A DNA stretch of 64,000 bases from Arsukibacterium sp. (lineage in GTDB: Bacteria; Pseudomonadota; Gammaproteobacteria; Enterobacterales; Alteromonadaceae): contig NZ_JAGYIM010000011.1 of assembly GCF_018402695.1 (NCBI RefSeq), forward strand, positions 186,001 to 250,000, written 5' to 3'. Positions 46,980 through 54,998 of this stretch are shown in pieces. Position 1 is the stretch's first letter. Every line of letters starts with the position of its first letter. The notes under the pieces are model-generated. The model saw only the letters and a program-made list of their open reading frames with translations, was not told the origin of the DNA and ran no database searches. A program made the position numbers and the translations under genes.

Positions 46980-47147
46980 TTCGATATCAGCCAGCTCTGG
47001 TTCTATGGTCCAGTCTATATCGCATAGCTCTTTTTTAAGACGATGACGCTCTTTTAGCTCTTCAATTTCGCGCCATTTACGCTTAACAGCTTTAGGTTTT
47101 GCTGCCGGGCGTTCCAACATGTTCAGTAATTCTTCGAAGCTTTCCAT
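46974..47147 (-). CDS. DUF3545 family small protein
   Basis: A 57-aa ORF, too short for routine calling. The translation begins M-E-S-F-E-E-L-L-N-M-L-E-R-P and contains A-V-K-R-K-W-R-E-I-E-E-L-K-E-R-H-R-L, ending in acidic residues. This matches DUF3545, a family of about 60-residue proteins in marine gammaproteobacteria with a basic helical core; function unknown. It is preceded by GAGGCCG on its own strand and followed by a 14-bp hairpin with a U-run, so it is a complete monocistronic unit. Confidence 0.85.
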   Translation of the reverse strand: MESFEELLNMLERPAAKPKAVKRKWREIEELKERHRLKKELCDIDWTIEPELADIEL

Positions 47148-47311
47148 AATACGGCCTCTGCTGATGTTGTTGTAATTTTCAACGAAAGTTCTACCACACT
47201 TTGTTGTAAAATAAAATAGTTAAGTGACAACAGCGTTACAGCGATGGTAAAAATTTCAAAAAAAGCTAAGTTGGCTTATGATGCTTGCAACTGAAAACCA
47301 TAGGAGCTGGC

Positions 47312-48040
47312 ATGAAAAAAGTTGCTATTGTGACCGGCGGTAGCCACGGTATTGGTTATGCCATCGTTGAAAAGCTATTAAGTGAACAATATCGGGTGTT
47401 TAATCTGGATATAGTGCCAGGTGATCTGGGTGAATATCACGAATGTGATGTTAGCCGGGTCGTGACAGTGAAAAGTGTTATTCAGCATATTTTAAGCACA
47501 ACCGGCCGCATTGATTTATTGGTGTCTAACGCGGGCCGGCATCTGAGTGCCGATATTGAAGCGACTGACGAAACTACTCTGGATAGCTTATTTGCACTTA
47601 ATGTTAAAGGCGCTTATGCCGCGCTGCAGGCGGTGTTGCCTCAAATGCGGGCGCAACATAATGGTGCCATTGTGCTGCTGGCGTCAGATCAGGCCTTGAT
47701 CGCCAAGAAAAACTCCTTTGCCTACAACCTGACCAAACACGCACTGGCCTCAATGGCGAAAACCACGGCACTGGATTATGCCCGTTTTAATATCCGGGTA
47801 AATGCTGTTTGCCCGGGTACCATTGAAACGCCGTTATTTCATCAGGCGATTGACCGTTACTGTGCTAACAGTGGGGCTGATAAGGCGGCTGTGGTGGCTG
47901 ATGAAGCTGCCGAGCAGCCGCTGGGGCGTTTAGGCCAGCCTGCGGAAGTGGCTGCATTGGTCGCCTTTTTAGCCAGTGACAATGCCCGTTTTATTACCGG
48001 CAGTCTGCAATTAATTGACGGTGGCTATACGTGTCAGTGA
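47312..48040 (+). CDS. SDR-family oxidoreductase
   Basis: Classical short-chain dehydrogenase/reductase of 242 aa. NAD(P)-binding G-G-S-H-G-I-G at about 9-15, structural N-A-G in V-S-N-A-G-R-H, and catalytic Tyr/Lys in Y-N-L-T-K-H-A. The C-terminus has the typical D-G-G-Y. ATG 47312 is preferred to the 47285 start because GGAGCTGG lies just upstream and the fold begins at K-K-V-A-I-V-T-G. It is followed closely by a COG3618 lactonase, which suggests a sugar or sugar-alcohol dehydrogenase role; the substrate is not known. Confidence 0.85.
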   Translation: MKKVAIVTGGSHGIGYAIVEKLLSEQYRVFNLDIVPGDLGEYHECDVSRVVTVKSVIQHILSTTGRIDLLVSNAGRHLSADIEATDETTLDSLFALNVKGAYAALQAVLPQMRAQHNGAIVLLASDQALIAKKNSFAYNLTKHALASMAKTTALDYARFNIRVNAVCPGTIETPLFHQAIDRYCANSGADKAAVVADEAAEQPLGRLGQPAEVAALVAFLASDNARFITGSLQLIDGGYTCQ

Positions 48041-48050
48041 GCGCTGCCAT

Positions 48051-48947
48051 ATGACCCGGCCAGAGGTGCTGCAGATTGTCGACCCGCATTTACACCTGTG
48101 GCAACTCAGTGCGGGCCAGTACCATTGGCTGCAAAGCGCCAATCCGCCTGCCTGGCCGGATAAGGCTTTATTGCAGCATGATTACTCAGTGGCAAAGCTT
48201 GAGCTGAAACCACCCTTTAAACTGGCCGCTCTGGTGCATATTGAAGCCGGCTTTGATAACAGTGCACCCGAGCGCGAGCTGGCCTGGATAGCCGGTCAGC
48301 AAATCGCCTGCCCGCACCGTGCGGTGGCGTTTCTGGATTGCAGCCTGCCAATAGCCCAGATCCAGCAAAACCTGCAGGCGCTGTTGCCCTATCAGCCAGC
48401 TGGGGTGCGGCATATTTTTGAAGGCGATGATGAGTGCTGGCTGCATGCACCGCAGTTGTTGAATATTGCCCCGCGGCTTGCACAACATAAGCTGGTGCTG
48501 GAAGTGCAGTGCAGCCTGGCCAGCTCAAAAAACGTCGCCAGAATTCAGCAGCTGGCACAGCAGTTTCCGGATTTAACGCTGGTGCTGAATCATGCTGGTT
48601 TAGCACGGCCTGAGCACTTTCACTTGTGGCAGCAGGCAATTCAGATGCTGGCCCCCTTGCCCAATGTGGCAATGAAGTTGTCTGGCTGGGAGATGTTAAA
48701 TGCCGGTCGTTACAGTACCGCAGACCCCGCCTGGCAGCAGCAGGTATTTGCTGCAGTGCTCAGCGAGTGGCCGGTCGAACGGCTGATGCTGGCCAGTAAT
48801 TATCCGTTATGTTTATGGCAGGGTAGTTATCAGCAGTTGTGGCGGCGCTATTACCAGTTACTGACTAAGCTGGGGCTTGGCAGCGCTGGCTGGCAGCAAC
48901 TAAGTGCTGGCACAGCCAGAGCCTGTTATCGGCTGACTGAGGAATAA
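48051..48947 (+). CDS. COG3618-type amidohydrolase, probable sugar lactonase
   Basis: TIM-barrel metal hydrolase of 298 aa in the Amidohydro_2 / COG3618 group, which includes L-fucono- and related lactonases. Metal-site motif V-D-P-H-L-H-L-W at the N-terminus, W-L-Q-S-A-N-P-P nearby, L-V-L-N-H-A-G-L-A in the middle, and K-L-S-G-W plus M-L-A-S-N-Y-P near the end (family usually M-x-G-S-D-W-P). ATG 48051 avoids overlap with the SDR stop; the longer start at 48015 would overlap it by 26 bases. With the SDR it resembles a dehydrogenase plus lactonase step. Confidence 0.8.
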   Translation: MTRPEVLQIVDPHLHLWQLSAGQYHWLQSANPPAWPDKALLQHDYSVAKLELKPPFKLAALVHIEAGFDNSAPERELAWIAGQQIACPHRAVAFLDCSLPIAQIQQNLQALLPYQPAGVRHIFEGDDECWLHAPQLLNIAPRLAQHKLVLEVQCSLASSKNVARIQQLAQQFPDLTLVLNHAGLARPEHFHLWQQAIQMLAPLPNVAMKLSGWEMLNAGRYSTADPAWQQQVFAAVLSEWPVERLMLASNYPLCLWQGSYQQLWRRYYQLLTKLGLGSAGWQQLSAGTARACYRLTEE

Positions 48948-48958
48948 GCCGCCGCTCG

Positions 48959-50134
48959 CTATTTAATCTCAACCCGTTGTGAGCGCATAACGATCTCATC
49001 GTTAAGCTCAATACCAATCCCCGGCGCTTCTGATACCTGAAAAAAGCCATTTTTCGGCTGCGGATCCTGAAGACACAGCTCGCGGTTCCACTTTTTAATG
49101 GCGTAGGTGTGATGCTCGTGAATTAAAAAGTTAGGTATCGCGGTTTCCAGATGCAACGCAGCAGCCGTTGCCACCGGGCCGCCACAAACATGGGCCTGAA
49201 TGCGGACATCAAAAATATCGGCGTAATCACAAACTTTTTTGGTCTCAGTAAAGCCGCCACACAGGCCGATATCCGGCTGCAGCACGTCGATGCTCTGATC
49301 TTCCAGATAAGGCCGCACCCCCCAGCGGTTGTAGAGCCGCTCGCCGCCGGCAATGGGCACCGCGACTTTATCAGCTACTTTGGCATGCAGGGAGTGGTTC
49401 AGGTAATTGACCGGCTCTTCAAAGTACATGCAGTCGAACTCTTTGGCTATTTCACCAATCTGAATAGCTGAGGTGGCACCGGGCAGACTGTGGCATTCAA
49501 AAATGATATCCACTTCATCACCGACGGCATCACGAATGGCCTGCATTCTTGCCCGGTACAGCTTCATTTCGGTACGGGAGATAATATTGGTACGGTCGTA
49601 GTAGGTATTGCCGTCTTTATCGTACTGAATAGGGTCAACTTTAACGGCGTCGTAGCCTTCAGCAATGGCTTTTAACGCGGCTTCAGCGTATTGCTCAGGG
49701 TGCACCAACGCTTTAAATTCCGGGCCCCAGTCAAACTGTAACTGCGAGGCATAGGTACGCAGCTTGTCGTTTACTTTACCGCCCAGCAACTGATACACCG
49801 GCAGGTTCAGGGCTTTACCTTTTATATCCCACAAAGCGGTATCTATGGCGCTCATTGCTGAGTATATAACCGGGCCGCCGCCCAGGCCCCAGAAGCTTTC
49901 GCGCAGCATCCGTGACCAGAGCTTTTCGGTCTGAAACGGGTCATGACCAATTAAAAAGGCCTCGGCCATTTCTTTAATCATTGCTGCGGCGGCACTGTGG
50001 CCTAAATCATAAGCCAGGCCGGCTTCACCGACCCCGCTGATGCCCTCATCGGTATGAATTCTGACAAAAACCGGAGTCCAGGCCGGGCGATCCGGACAAT
50101 AAATATCAAATACTTCGACGCGGGTAACTTTCAT
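48959..50134 (-). CDS. Enolase-superfamily acid-sugar dehydratase (D-galactonate dehydratase-like)
   Basis: Mandelate racemase/muconate lactonizing-type enzyme of 391 aa. Metal ligands appear as Glu in I-F-E-C-H, Glu in F-E-E-P-V and Glu in G-G-E-R-L-Y-N-R. The base pair is Asp in L-Q-P-D-I-G-L-C-G-G and His in Q-A-H-V-C-G-G-P. The order and the His in F-E-C-H-S resemble D-galactonate dehydratase, where two histidines do the dehydration; the second-strand motif reads V-K-V-D rather than K-x-K. It probably dehydrates an aldonic acid to the 2-keto-3-deoxy acid; which sugar is unknown. Next upstream on its strand is the aldolase-like gene. Confidence 0.8.
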   Translation of the reverse strand: MKVTRVEVFDIYCPDRPAWTPVFVRIHTDEGISGVGEAGLAYDLGHSAAAAMIKEMAEAFLIGHDPFQTEKLWSRMLRESFWGLGGGPVIYSAMSAIDTALWDIKGKALNLPVYQLLGGKVNDKLRTYASQLQFDWGPEFKALVHPEQYAEAALKAIAEGYDAVKVDPIQYDKDGNTYYDRTNIISRTEMKLYRARMQAIRDAVGDEVDIIFECHSLPGATSAIQIGEIAKEFDCMYFEEPVNYLNHSLHAKVADKVAVPIAGGERLYNRWGVRPYLEDQSIDVLQPDIGLCGGFTETKKVCDYADIFDVRIQAHVCGGPVATAAALHLETAIPNFLIHEHHTYAIKKWNRELCLQDPQPKNGFFQVSEAPGIGIELNDEIVMRSQRVEIK

Positions 50135-50160
50135 GCTGACTCCTGTTAGATGGGCAACGG

Positions 50161-50928
50161 CTATTGGGCAAAACCGGGGTCAAGCCGGTAGGCTTTACGC
50201 AACATCGCCGGCCAGGCTAACTGACCGCCGGTGCTGCCACTGTGTACAACCTTGGCTTGCTTGCTGATATTATCCACTATCGCCTGCGGAACCGGTATTA
50301 CCGGCTGGCCGCTGGCCTGCAGCGCCAACTGAATTTCGCAAGCGCGCTGTAAATCGTAAAAGCGCATAAAGGCATCACCTACCGTCGGGCCTACGGTTAA
50401 GCCGCCGTGGTTAACCAGCAACATATGGTTATGCTGGCCTAAATCGCTTTGCAAGCGGGCTTTCTCATCCTGATTAACCGCCAGACCCTCGTATTGGTGA
50501 TACGCCAGCGAGCCCAGCGAAAACATCGAGTATTGGCTTAATGGCAGCAAGCCTTGCTGCTGGCTGGCCACGGCGATGGTTTCTTTGGTATGCAGGTGAA
50601 TAACGCAATGGGCATCAGGTCGCACTTGATGGATAGCACTGTGAATAGTAAAGCCGGCCGGGTTAATCTGAAACGGTGTGTCATCCAGAATATTGCCCTG
50701 TAAGTCAACTTTAACCAGATTGGACGCGGTCACTTCGTCAAAGGTCAGGCCAAAGGCATTAACCAGATAATGCTCGGTTCCGGGCAAGCGTGCTGACAAG
50801 TGGGTATAAATTAAATCGCCCCAGCGATGATGCTCCACCAGCCGGTAGCAGGCTGCTAAATCGAGCCGTAGCTGCCATTCTGCGGCACTGACTTTGTCAC
50901 GTAAATTGAGCTTTGGTAAAGGTTGCAA
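50161..50928 (-). CDS. Class II aldolase/adducin family protein
   Basis: Protein of 255 aa with the class II aldolase fold. Zinc-type histidines are visible in V-I-H-L-H-T-K and L-V-N-H-G-G-L-T-V-G. At the position of the catalytic Glu of FucA-type aldolases the sequence reads P-A-G-F-T-I-H-S-A-I-H, that is Gly, as in the adducin-like subfamily. Phospho-sugar aldol cleavage is therefore doubtful, and a decarboxylase or aldolase on another substrate is possible. It is 26 bases upstream of the dehydratase gene on the same strand, so the two are likely one operon. Confidence 0.8.
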   Translation of the reverse strand: MQPLPKLNLRDKVSAAEWQLRLDLAACYRLVEHHRWGDLIYTHLSARLPGTEHYLVNAFGLTFDEVTASNLVKVDLQGNILDDTPFQINPAGFTIHSAIHQVRPDAHCVIHLHTKETIAVASQQQGLLPLSQYSMFSLGSLAYHQYEGLAVNQDEKARLQSDLGQHNHMLLVNHGGLTVGPTVGDAFMRFYDLQRACEIQLALQASGQPVIPVPQAIVDNISKQAKVVHSGSTGGQLAWPAMLRKAYRLDPGFAQ

Positions 50929-51051
50929 CGCGTTACCTCCGACAAGCTGCCCAGCAATACGCTGGCAAATAGATGTTCAGAAGTCTAAGTGAGTTAGCAG
51001 AGGGGATCAATGGCACTGCTTAAATAAAGTGGTGGTGGCGGCGCTATCTAT

Positions 51052-51090
51052 GCATCTTGCCCGGACAGCGTAGCTGCCCGGGCAAGATGC
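51052..51090 (-). terminator. Long hairpin downstream of the baeRF-like gene
   Basis: Outer stem GCATCTTGCCCGG (51052-51064) / CCGGGCAAGATGC (51078-51090), 13 bp, continued after one mismatch by CAGC/GCTG (51066-51069/51073-51076). It starts 5 bases past the minus-strand stop. No U-run follows on either strand, so termination is likely but not of the textbook type. Confidence 0.6.
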
Positions 51091-51095
51091 CATCA

Positions 51096-52256
51096 TTATT
51101 TGTTGCCCGCTAACTCAAAGCGGTAGATTGCCGCGGCTTTGCTCTTGCCGGGGAGACGTTCAGGCGGAATTACCATCACGTCACCACCGTGCTGGACTAC
51201 CTTCAGCACTAACTCTTCCAGCAAATCCGGATACTCGTTGCTGGCGTCGTACTTATCTACTTTCGCCACGGCAAGCCGATCTTTGCCGACCAGCAAGGTG
51301 GCAATCCGGCCTATTTTTGCGGCCTGTTCAATGTCCGCCAGTTTATTGGAGGCCTGCCCCTGATTTTCTGACTGGCCGTATTGTTGTAACAGGTCGTCAA
51401 CTTTCTGATCATACGACGCAGCCATCAGCTGCCAGCACTGCTCGCGTAATTTGCTGGTATCAAGGTCACTTAAATCGACAGTGACGCCGTCAGCCAGCAG
51501 ATTGGGGTTGTGACTGACTTCGCGGAAAAAGCCCTGATTCTCCGGTAACGCGGCTAATATCAGTGGCAATGCCGAAGGCTGGGAATAATGCTCAGTAATG
51601 GCTTTGTCGACCGCCCGGAAGTAACGCTGGCGGTCAATGTCTATTTCTTCCTGTTTATCGTTGCCTCCGGACTCGTGGGCATAGGGATCGCCGCGATCGC
51701 TGGTCGCACCGAAACCCTGATGGTAGCCGGTCTGGTCGGAAGGGGTAAGTTCATGCCCTAATGCCTGCTCTTTGGTAGCGGGCACATCAGGATGAAGTGA
51801 CACTTCATTTATCGTATCGCGGTTACCTGCAAACAAACGAATACTGTCACGGCTTAAACACAATACCTGATAATTTTCGGTTGTCTGAGTCAGCCGGATT
51901 AGCGGCGATATATATGGATGGTCACAAACAAAGGTGCGCTCCGCAACTGGCTGCTCCAGCTTCAGCACTTTAAAAAAATCATCGGCTGCAAATACCGCCA
52001 GCCCATTTTGCGGATGCTGCCAGAACTCCTGGTCATCCTGCAGTTTTGCAAAGCCGTGCATCAGACTGGCCTTATCGGCATCAGGGTACTGCTGCTGCAA
52101 TTTCTCCGCTAGTTGCGACAGCAGATTTTTAAACAAAATCGGGTTTTCATTGCGCTTTGGAAAACTGCGGTGAGTTGGCATATATAATGACAGACAAACC
52201 GTGTCTGCCACTTTCAGCAGTTCGCTAATGGTATTTTTGCTTAGTTGTTCATTCAT
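51096..52256 (-). CDS. baeRF-family (eRF1-like) protein, family 3-type
   Basis: Protein of 386 aa resembling the bacterial archaeo-eukaryotic release-factor-like families. Marks: V-C-L-S-L-Y-M-P-T-H-R near the N-terminus, F-K-N-L-L near 40, N-G-L-A-V-F-A-A-D-D-F, and a C-terminal domain with I-A-T-L-L-V-G-K-D-R-L and a mononucleotide-like V-V-Q-H-G-G-D-V-M-V-I-P. A Gly/Asp-rich loop sits mid-protein (about 160-190). Such proteins are proposed to act on stalled or hibernating ribosomes; no activity is proven for this one. ATG 52256 is chosen because GGAG lies just upstream and the frame before it is unlike the family. It follows the SDR-VKOR fusion gene by 29 bases. Confidence 0.75.
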   Translation of the reverse strand: MNEQLSKNTISELLKVADTVCLSLYMPTHRSFPKRNENPILFKNLLSQLAEKLQQQYPDADKASLMHGFAKLQDDQEFWQHPQNGLAVFAADDFFKVLKLEQPVAERTFVCDHPYISPLIRLTQTTENYQVLCLSRDSIRLFAGNRDTINEVSLHPDVPATKEQALGHELTPSDQTGYHQGFGATSDRGDPYAHESGGNDKQEEIDIDRQRYFRAVDKAITEHYSQPSALPLILAALPENQGFFREVSHNPNLLADGVTVDLSDLDTSKLREQCWQLMAASYDQKVDDLLQQYGQSENQGQASNKLADIEQAAKIGRIATLLVGKDRLAVAKVDKYDASNEYPDLLEELVLKVVQHGGDVMVIPPERLPGKSKAAAIYRFELAGNK

Positions 52257-52285
52257 AACACTCTCCTGTGTTGTTTCGGAAAAAT

Positions 52286-54868
52286 TCAGACAATCAGCCG
52301 CGACCAGCGGCCATAACTGCTGTTTGCCGGTCCCCGGAAAATGCTGGCAACCATTATCACTGTGGCTGCTGTCAGGCTGGCAATAATAATGAGGGTGCTG
52401 CTTGGAATAACGACGGCGCAAATCATCAGGGCCAGCGCCAGCAGCAGATTAACAAAGCGCAGCGCCCGGGCTACCTCTGCCAGGGCAATAACTGATAGGG
52501 TAATAACCAGCGCCCCCAACAGGTGTTGGGCATCGGCCATGGCACCATCCACGCCCAGTAAAACCCGGCTGAACATAAGTAACAGGCCGGTAACGATACA
52601 CACCATCAGGCCAGGGCAGACGCGAACACCGCCACTGAAAACATTGCTTATAATTTGCCGTGGCGATTGCTCGAAACTGTCATGGTCGCGACGGCCATCA
52701 TCTTCATCGGTATCGCCGGTAAAAAAGATCCGTAGTACTGACTGGCCCTGCTGACGGCGGCGTTTAAGGAACTGGCCGGTGGCAATCAGTTCATCCAGTG
52801 AAAACGGGATCTGTAACAGCATCGCCGTTGCTGCTATCAAACAAAGGGTGCACCAGGTACCCAATACTATGGGTTGAATGATAATAAAGGTAATAGACAC
52901 CACGCCCATGGGCACGATAAGAAAGCCAAATAGCACAACCAGCCAGGGCATAGTACGCCAGCGCCGGGTTGAGCCGGCAACACCAACCAGTATTTCAAAC
53001 AAATATACCAGGGCACCGGCGCCGGCATCGGGCACCGGCCAGGCCTCGGATACCGATGATGTGATGATTTCGGCAGTACCATTTTTGCCGTCACCTGCAA
53101 TGGCACCTTGGAAGAATGGCTCCCAGATGACATCAATATGGCCCAGCTGATAGGCCGCCATATAGGCTGAAATAAAAAAACCAATAAAAGCCAGTACAAT
53201 AATCGGCAGGCGTTGCAACCAGGTTGAGGGTGAATATGACCAGCCCACCGGAATATCCGGGCCTGTCATGACTGCCACCGGCGATACCCCGGGTGCCGGG
53301 CGCAATAACACAGAAAAGGCGATCACCAACGTGCCAATAATCGTACTGTTTAAATAGACTGCTGGTGCTTCAGTCCAGAACAGCAGTGGCGCAGTAAGGA
53401 CCCAGCAGCCGACTGCTGCGCTGGCCCAGCGGACAGCTGGCAGTCGCCACGACAATGCCAGAAATGCCAACAGTACTATCAGTGCACCGGACAGCAGATC
53501 ACTGTAGATCATGGCCTGCGACTGGTAACCCAGCCGTGGTATTGAGGCCATTAACCAACAGCCAAGACCGATATTAAACCACGGCCCCCACAAGTTGCGC
53601 TGATATTCCTGACGGTACCAGGTTTCATGGCGTTTTCGCAGGGTTTCCGGATTGCCGCTAAGCTCTTCGGCTTCTGTCAGCCAGTCAGGCGGCCGGATCC
53701 CATTGTCCTGATACCAGGCAACCGGATCTTTTTTCAGCTGTCTCACCATTTGTGGCAACTTATCGTTAATTCTGTGCTGCGGCTGCCAGTCCAGCAGCTG
53801 GCGGGCTTGACTGATATCCAGCGCATAATGATCAGAGGCCAGTTCAATTAAAAACGGCCGGATAAACGGCTCTTCTCCATGGTCTATCGCATCGGGCACC
53901 ACAGGCTCGGCTTTCAGTTGCAGCCAGGCCCCTGCTTTAGCGACCGGTTGCGGTAAACTGATGGTACGCCAGTAGTGTTCGCCGTGAATTAACTTGCCCA
54001 GCTTATCCTGCAGCTCGCTATAGCTTAATGTGTCAGGTTCGCCAGCCAGAATAGTGCAGTCCTCTGGCAGGTCATTGCGCCGCTCAATACAACGCTTGAA
54101 TAACGCCAACATATCGTCCTGATGAATAAACGACTGACCGGCATCCAAATCACCTGCATATAAGTGCGACTTTAAATCCCGCTGGTAAATCCGGGCGATT
54201 TGATGGCTCAGGGTTGGCACGGCGCTATGCTCGTTATACAGGCCGGCCAGATGCAAAAAAGTGCAGGGAATACCGTTGCGGTGCTGCCGGATAGCCTTTT
54301 CAGTTTCTGCTTTAGACTCAGGATAAGCCCATTTGGGCGCTATAGGTGTGGACTCGCTGACCCGCTCGCCAGGCGATACCGGCTGATGCACCAGCATAGT
54401 GCCGGAATAAATAAACCGCTCAACTTTAAAATCGGCCAGGGCGGTTAGCAATTTCTCTGTTCCTTTAACGTTTACTTCGTCGTATAACGGCGATTTTTCG
54501 CCGGTGAAATCAAAGTAAGCCGCCAAATGAACAACTGCTGCGATATGGCCGCCGTATTGCTCTCGAAAATGATGAAATGCCAGGGCCAGCGAGTCGGCTG
54601 AGGTTAAATCCGCTTGCAAAATACCGTCGGCTTCGTCTTGATCCATGCCCACCACCTGATAGTCCTGGCGCAGGCTGTTTGCTAAAGCTGAACCAATATT
54701 GCCACCGGCACCGGTTATCAGCACTACAGGTTTCTGTTGGGTCTGGTTTGCTGATGCGGTTTTTTTATCGGGTTCTTGCTGGTTGTTAGTAGCAGACTGT
54801 ATAGCGTTAATAGTATGTCCTCCTGTCTGGCTGGGTTCGCTAGAAACGGTTGCCGGTTTCATCAACAT
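52286..54868 (-). CDS. SDR-epimerase / SPW repeat / VKOR-type membrane fusion protein
   Basis: Fusion of 860 aa. Residues about 47-370 form an extended SDR (NAD-dependent epimerase type): G-x-x-G-x-x-G at 53-59 (T-G-A-G-G-N-I-G) and Y-P-E-S-K as the catalytic Tyr/Lys pair. After a linker with H-E-T-W-Y-R, two SPW-like hydrophobic repeats occupy about 425-530 (N-I-G-L-G-C-W-L-M-A-S; W-A-S-A-A-V-G-C-W-V-L). A VKOR-like helical domain follows (about 560-720) with redox pair Cys673-x2-Cys676 in T-W-C-T-L-C-L. No cysteine pair is seen in the preceding loop, unlike canonical VKOR. A last hydrophobic block ends the protein. It is followed 29 bases on by the baeRF-like gene, implying an operon. Domain calls are by eye. 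Confidence 0.75.
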   Translation of the reverse strand: MLMKPATVSSEPSQTGGHTINAIQSATNNQQEPDKKTASANQTQQKPVVLITGAGGNIGSALANSLRQDYQVVGMDQDEADGILQADLTSADSLALAFHHFREQYGGHIAAVVHLAAYFDFTGEKSPLYDEVNVKGTEKLLTALADFKVERFIYSGTMLVHQPVSPGERVSESTPIAPKWAYPESKAETEKAIRQHRNGIPCTFLHLAGLYNEHSAVPTLSHQIARIYQRDLKSHLYAGDLDAGQSFIHQDDMLALFKRCIERRNDLPEDCTILAGEPDTLSYSELQDKLGKLIHGEHYWRTISLPQPVAKAGAWLQLKAEPVVPDAIDHGEEPFIRPFLIELASDHYALDISQARQLLDWQPQHRINDKLPQMVRQLKKDPVAWYQDNGIRPPDWLTEAEELSGNPETLRKRHETWYRQEYQRNLWGPWFNIGLGCWLMASIPRLGYQSQAMIYSDLLSGALIVLLAFLALSWRLPAVRWASAAVGCWVLTAPLLFWTEAPAVYLNSTIIGTLVIAFSVLLRPAPGVSPVAVMTGPDIPVGWSYSPSTWLQRLPIIVLAFIGFFISAYMAAYQLGHIDVIWEPFFQGAIAGDGKNGTAEIITSSVSEAWPVPDAGAGALVYLFEILVGVAGSTRRWRTMPWLVVLFGFLIVPMGVVSITFIIIQPIVLGTWCTLCLIAATAMLLQIPFSLDELIATGQFLKRRRQQGQSVLRIFFTGDTDEDDGRRDHDSFEQSPRQIISNVFSGGVRVCPGLMVCIVTGLLLMFSRVLLGVDGAMADAQHLLGALVITLSVIALAEVARALRFVNLLLALALMICAVVIPSSTLIIIASLTAATVIMVASIFRGPANSSYGRWSRLIV

Positions 54869-54934
54869 ACGGGCAGAGGAAATTTAGTTAATAAAAGGTT
54901 AGACGATTTTTGCCGGGTTAACCAAACGCGGGCG

Positions 54935-54971
54935 AAATAAAAACACCGCTTTGCCGGAGCAAAAGCGGTGT
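54935..54971 (-). terminator. Intrinsic terminator of pgi
   Basis: On the minus strand the stem ACACCGCTTT (54962-54971) / AAAGCGGTGT (54943-54952), 9-base loop, is followed by a T-rich run (complement of AAATAAAAA, 54935-54943). It lies 28 bases past the pgi stop. Confidence 0.85.
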
Positions 54972-54998
54972 GGTAGAGCGACGGTTCAGTTAAACGGG

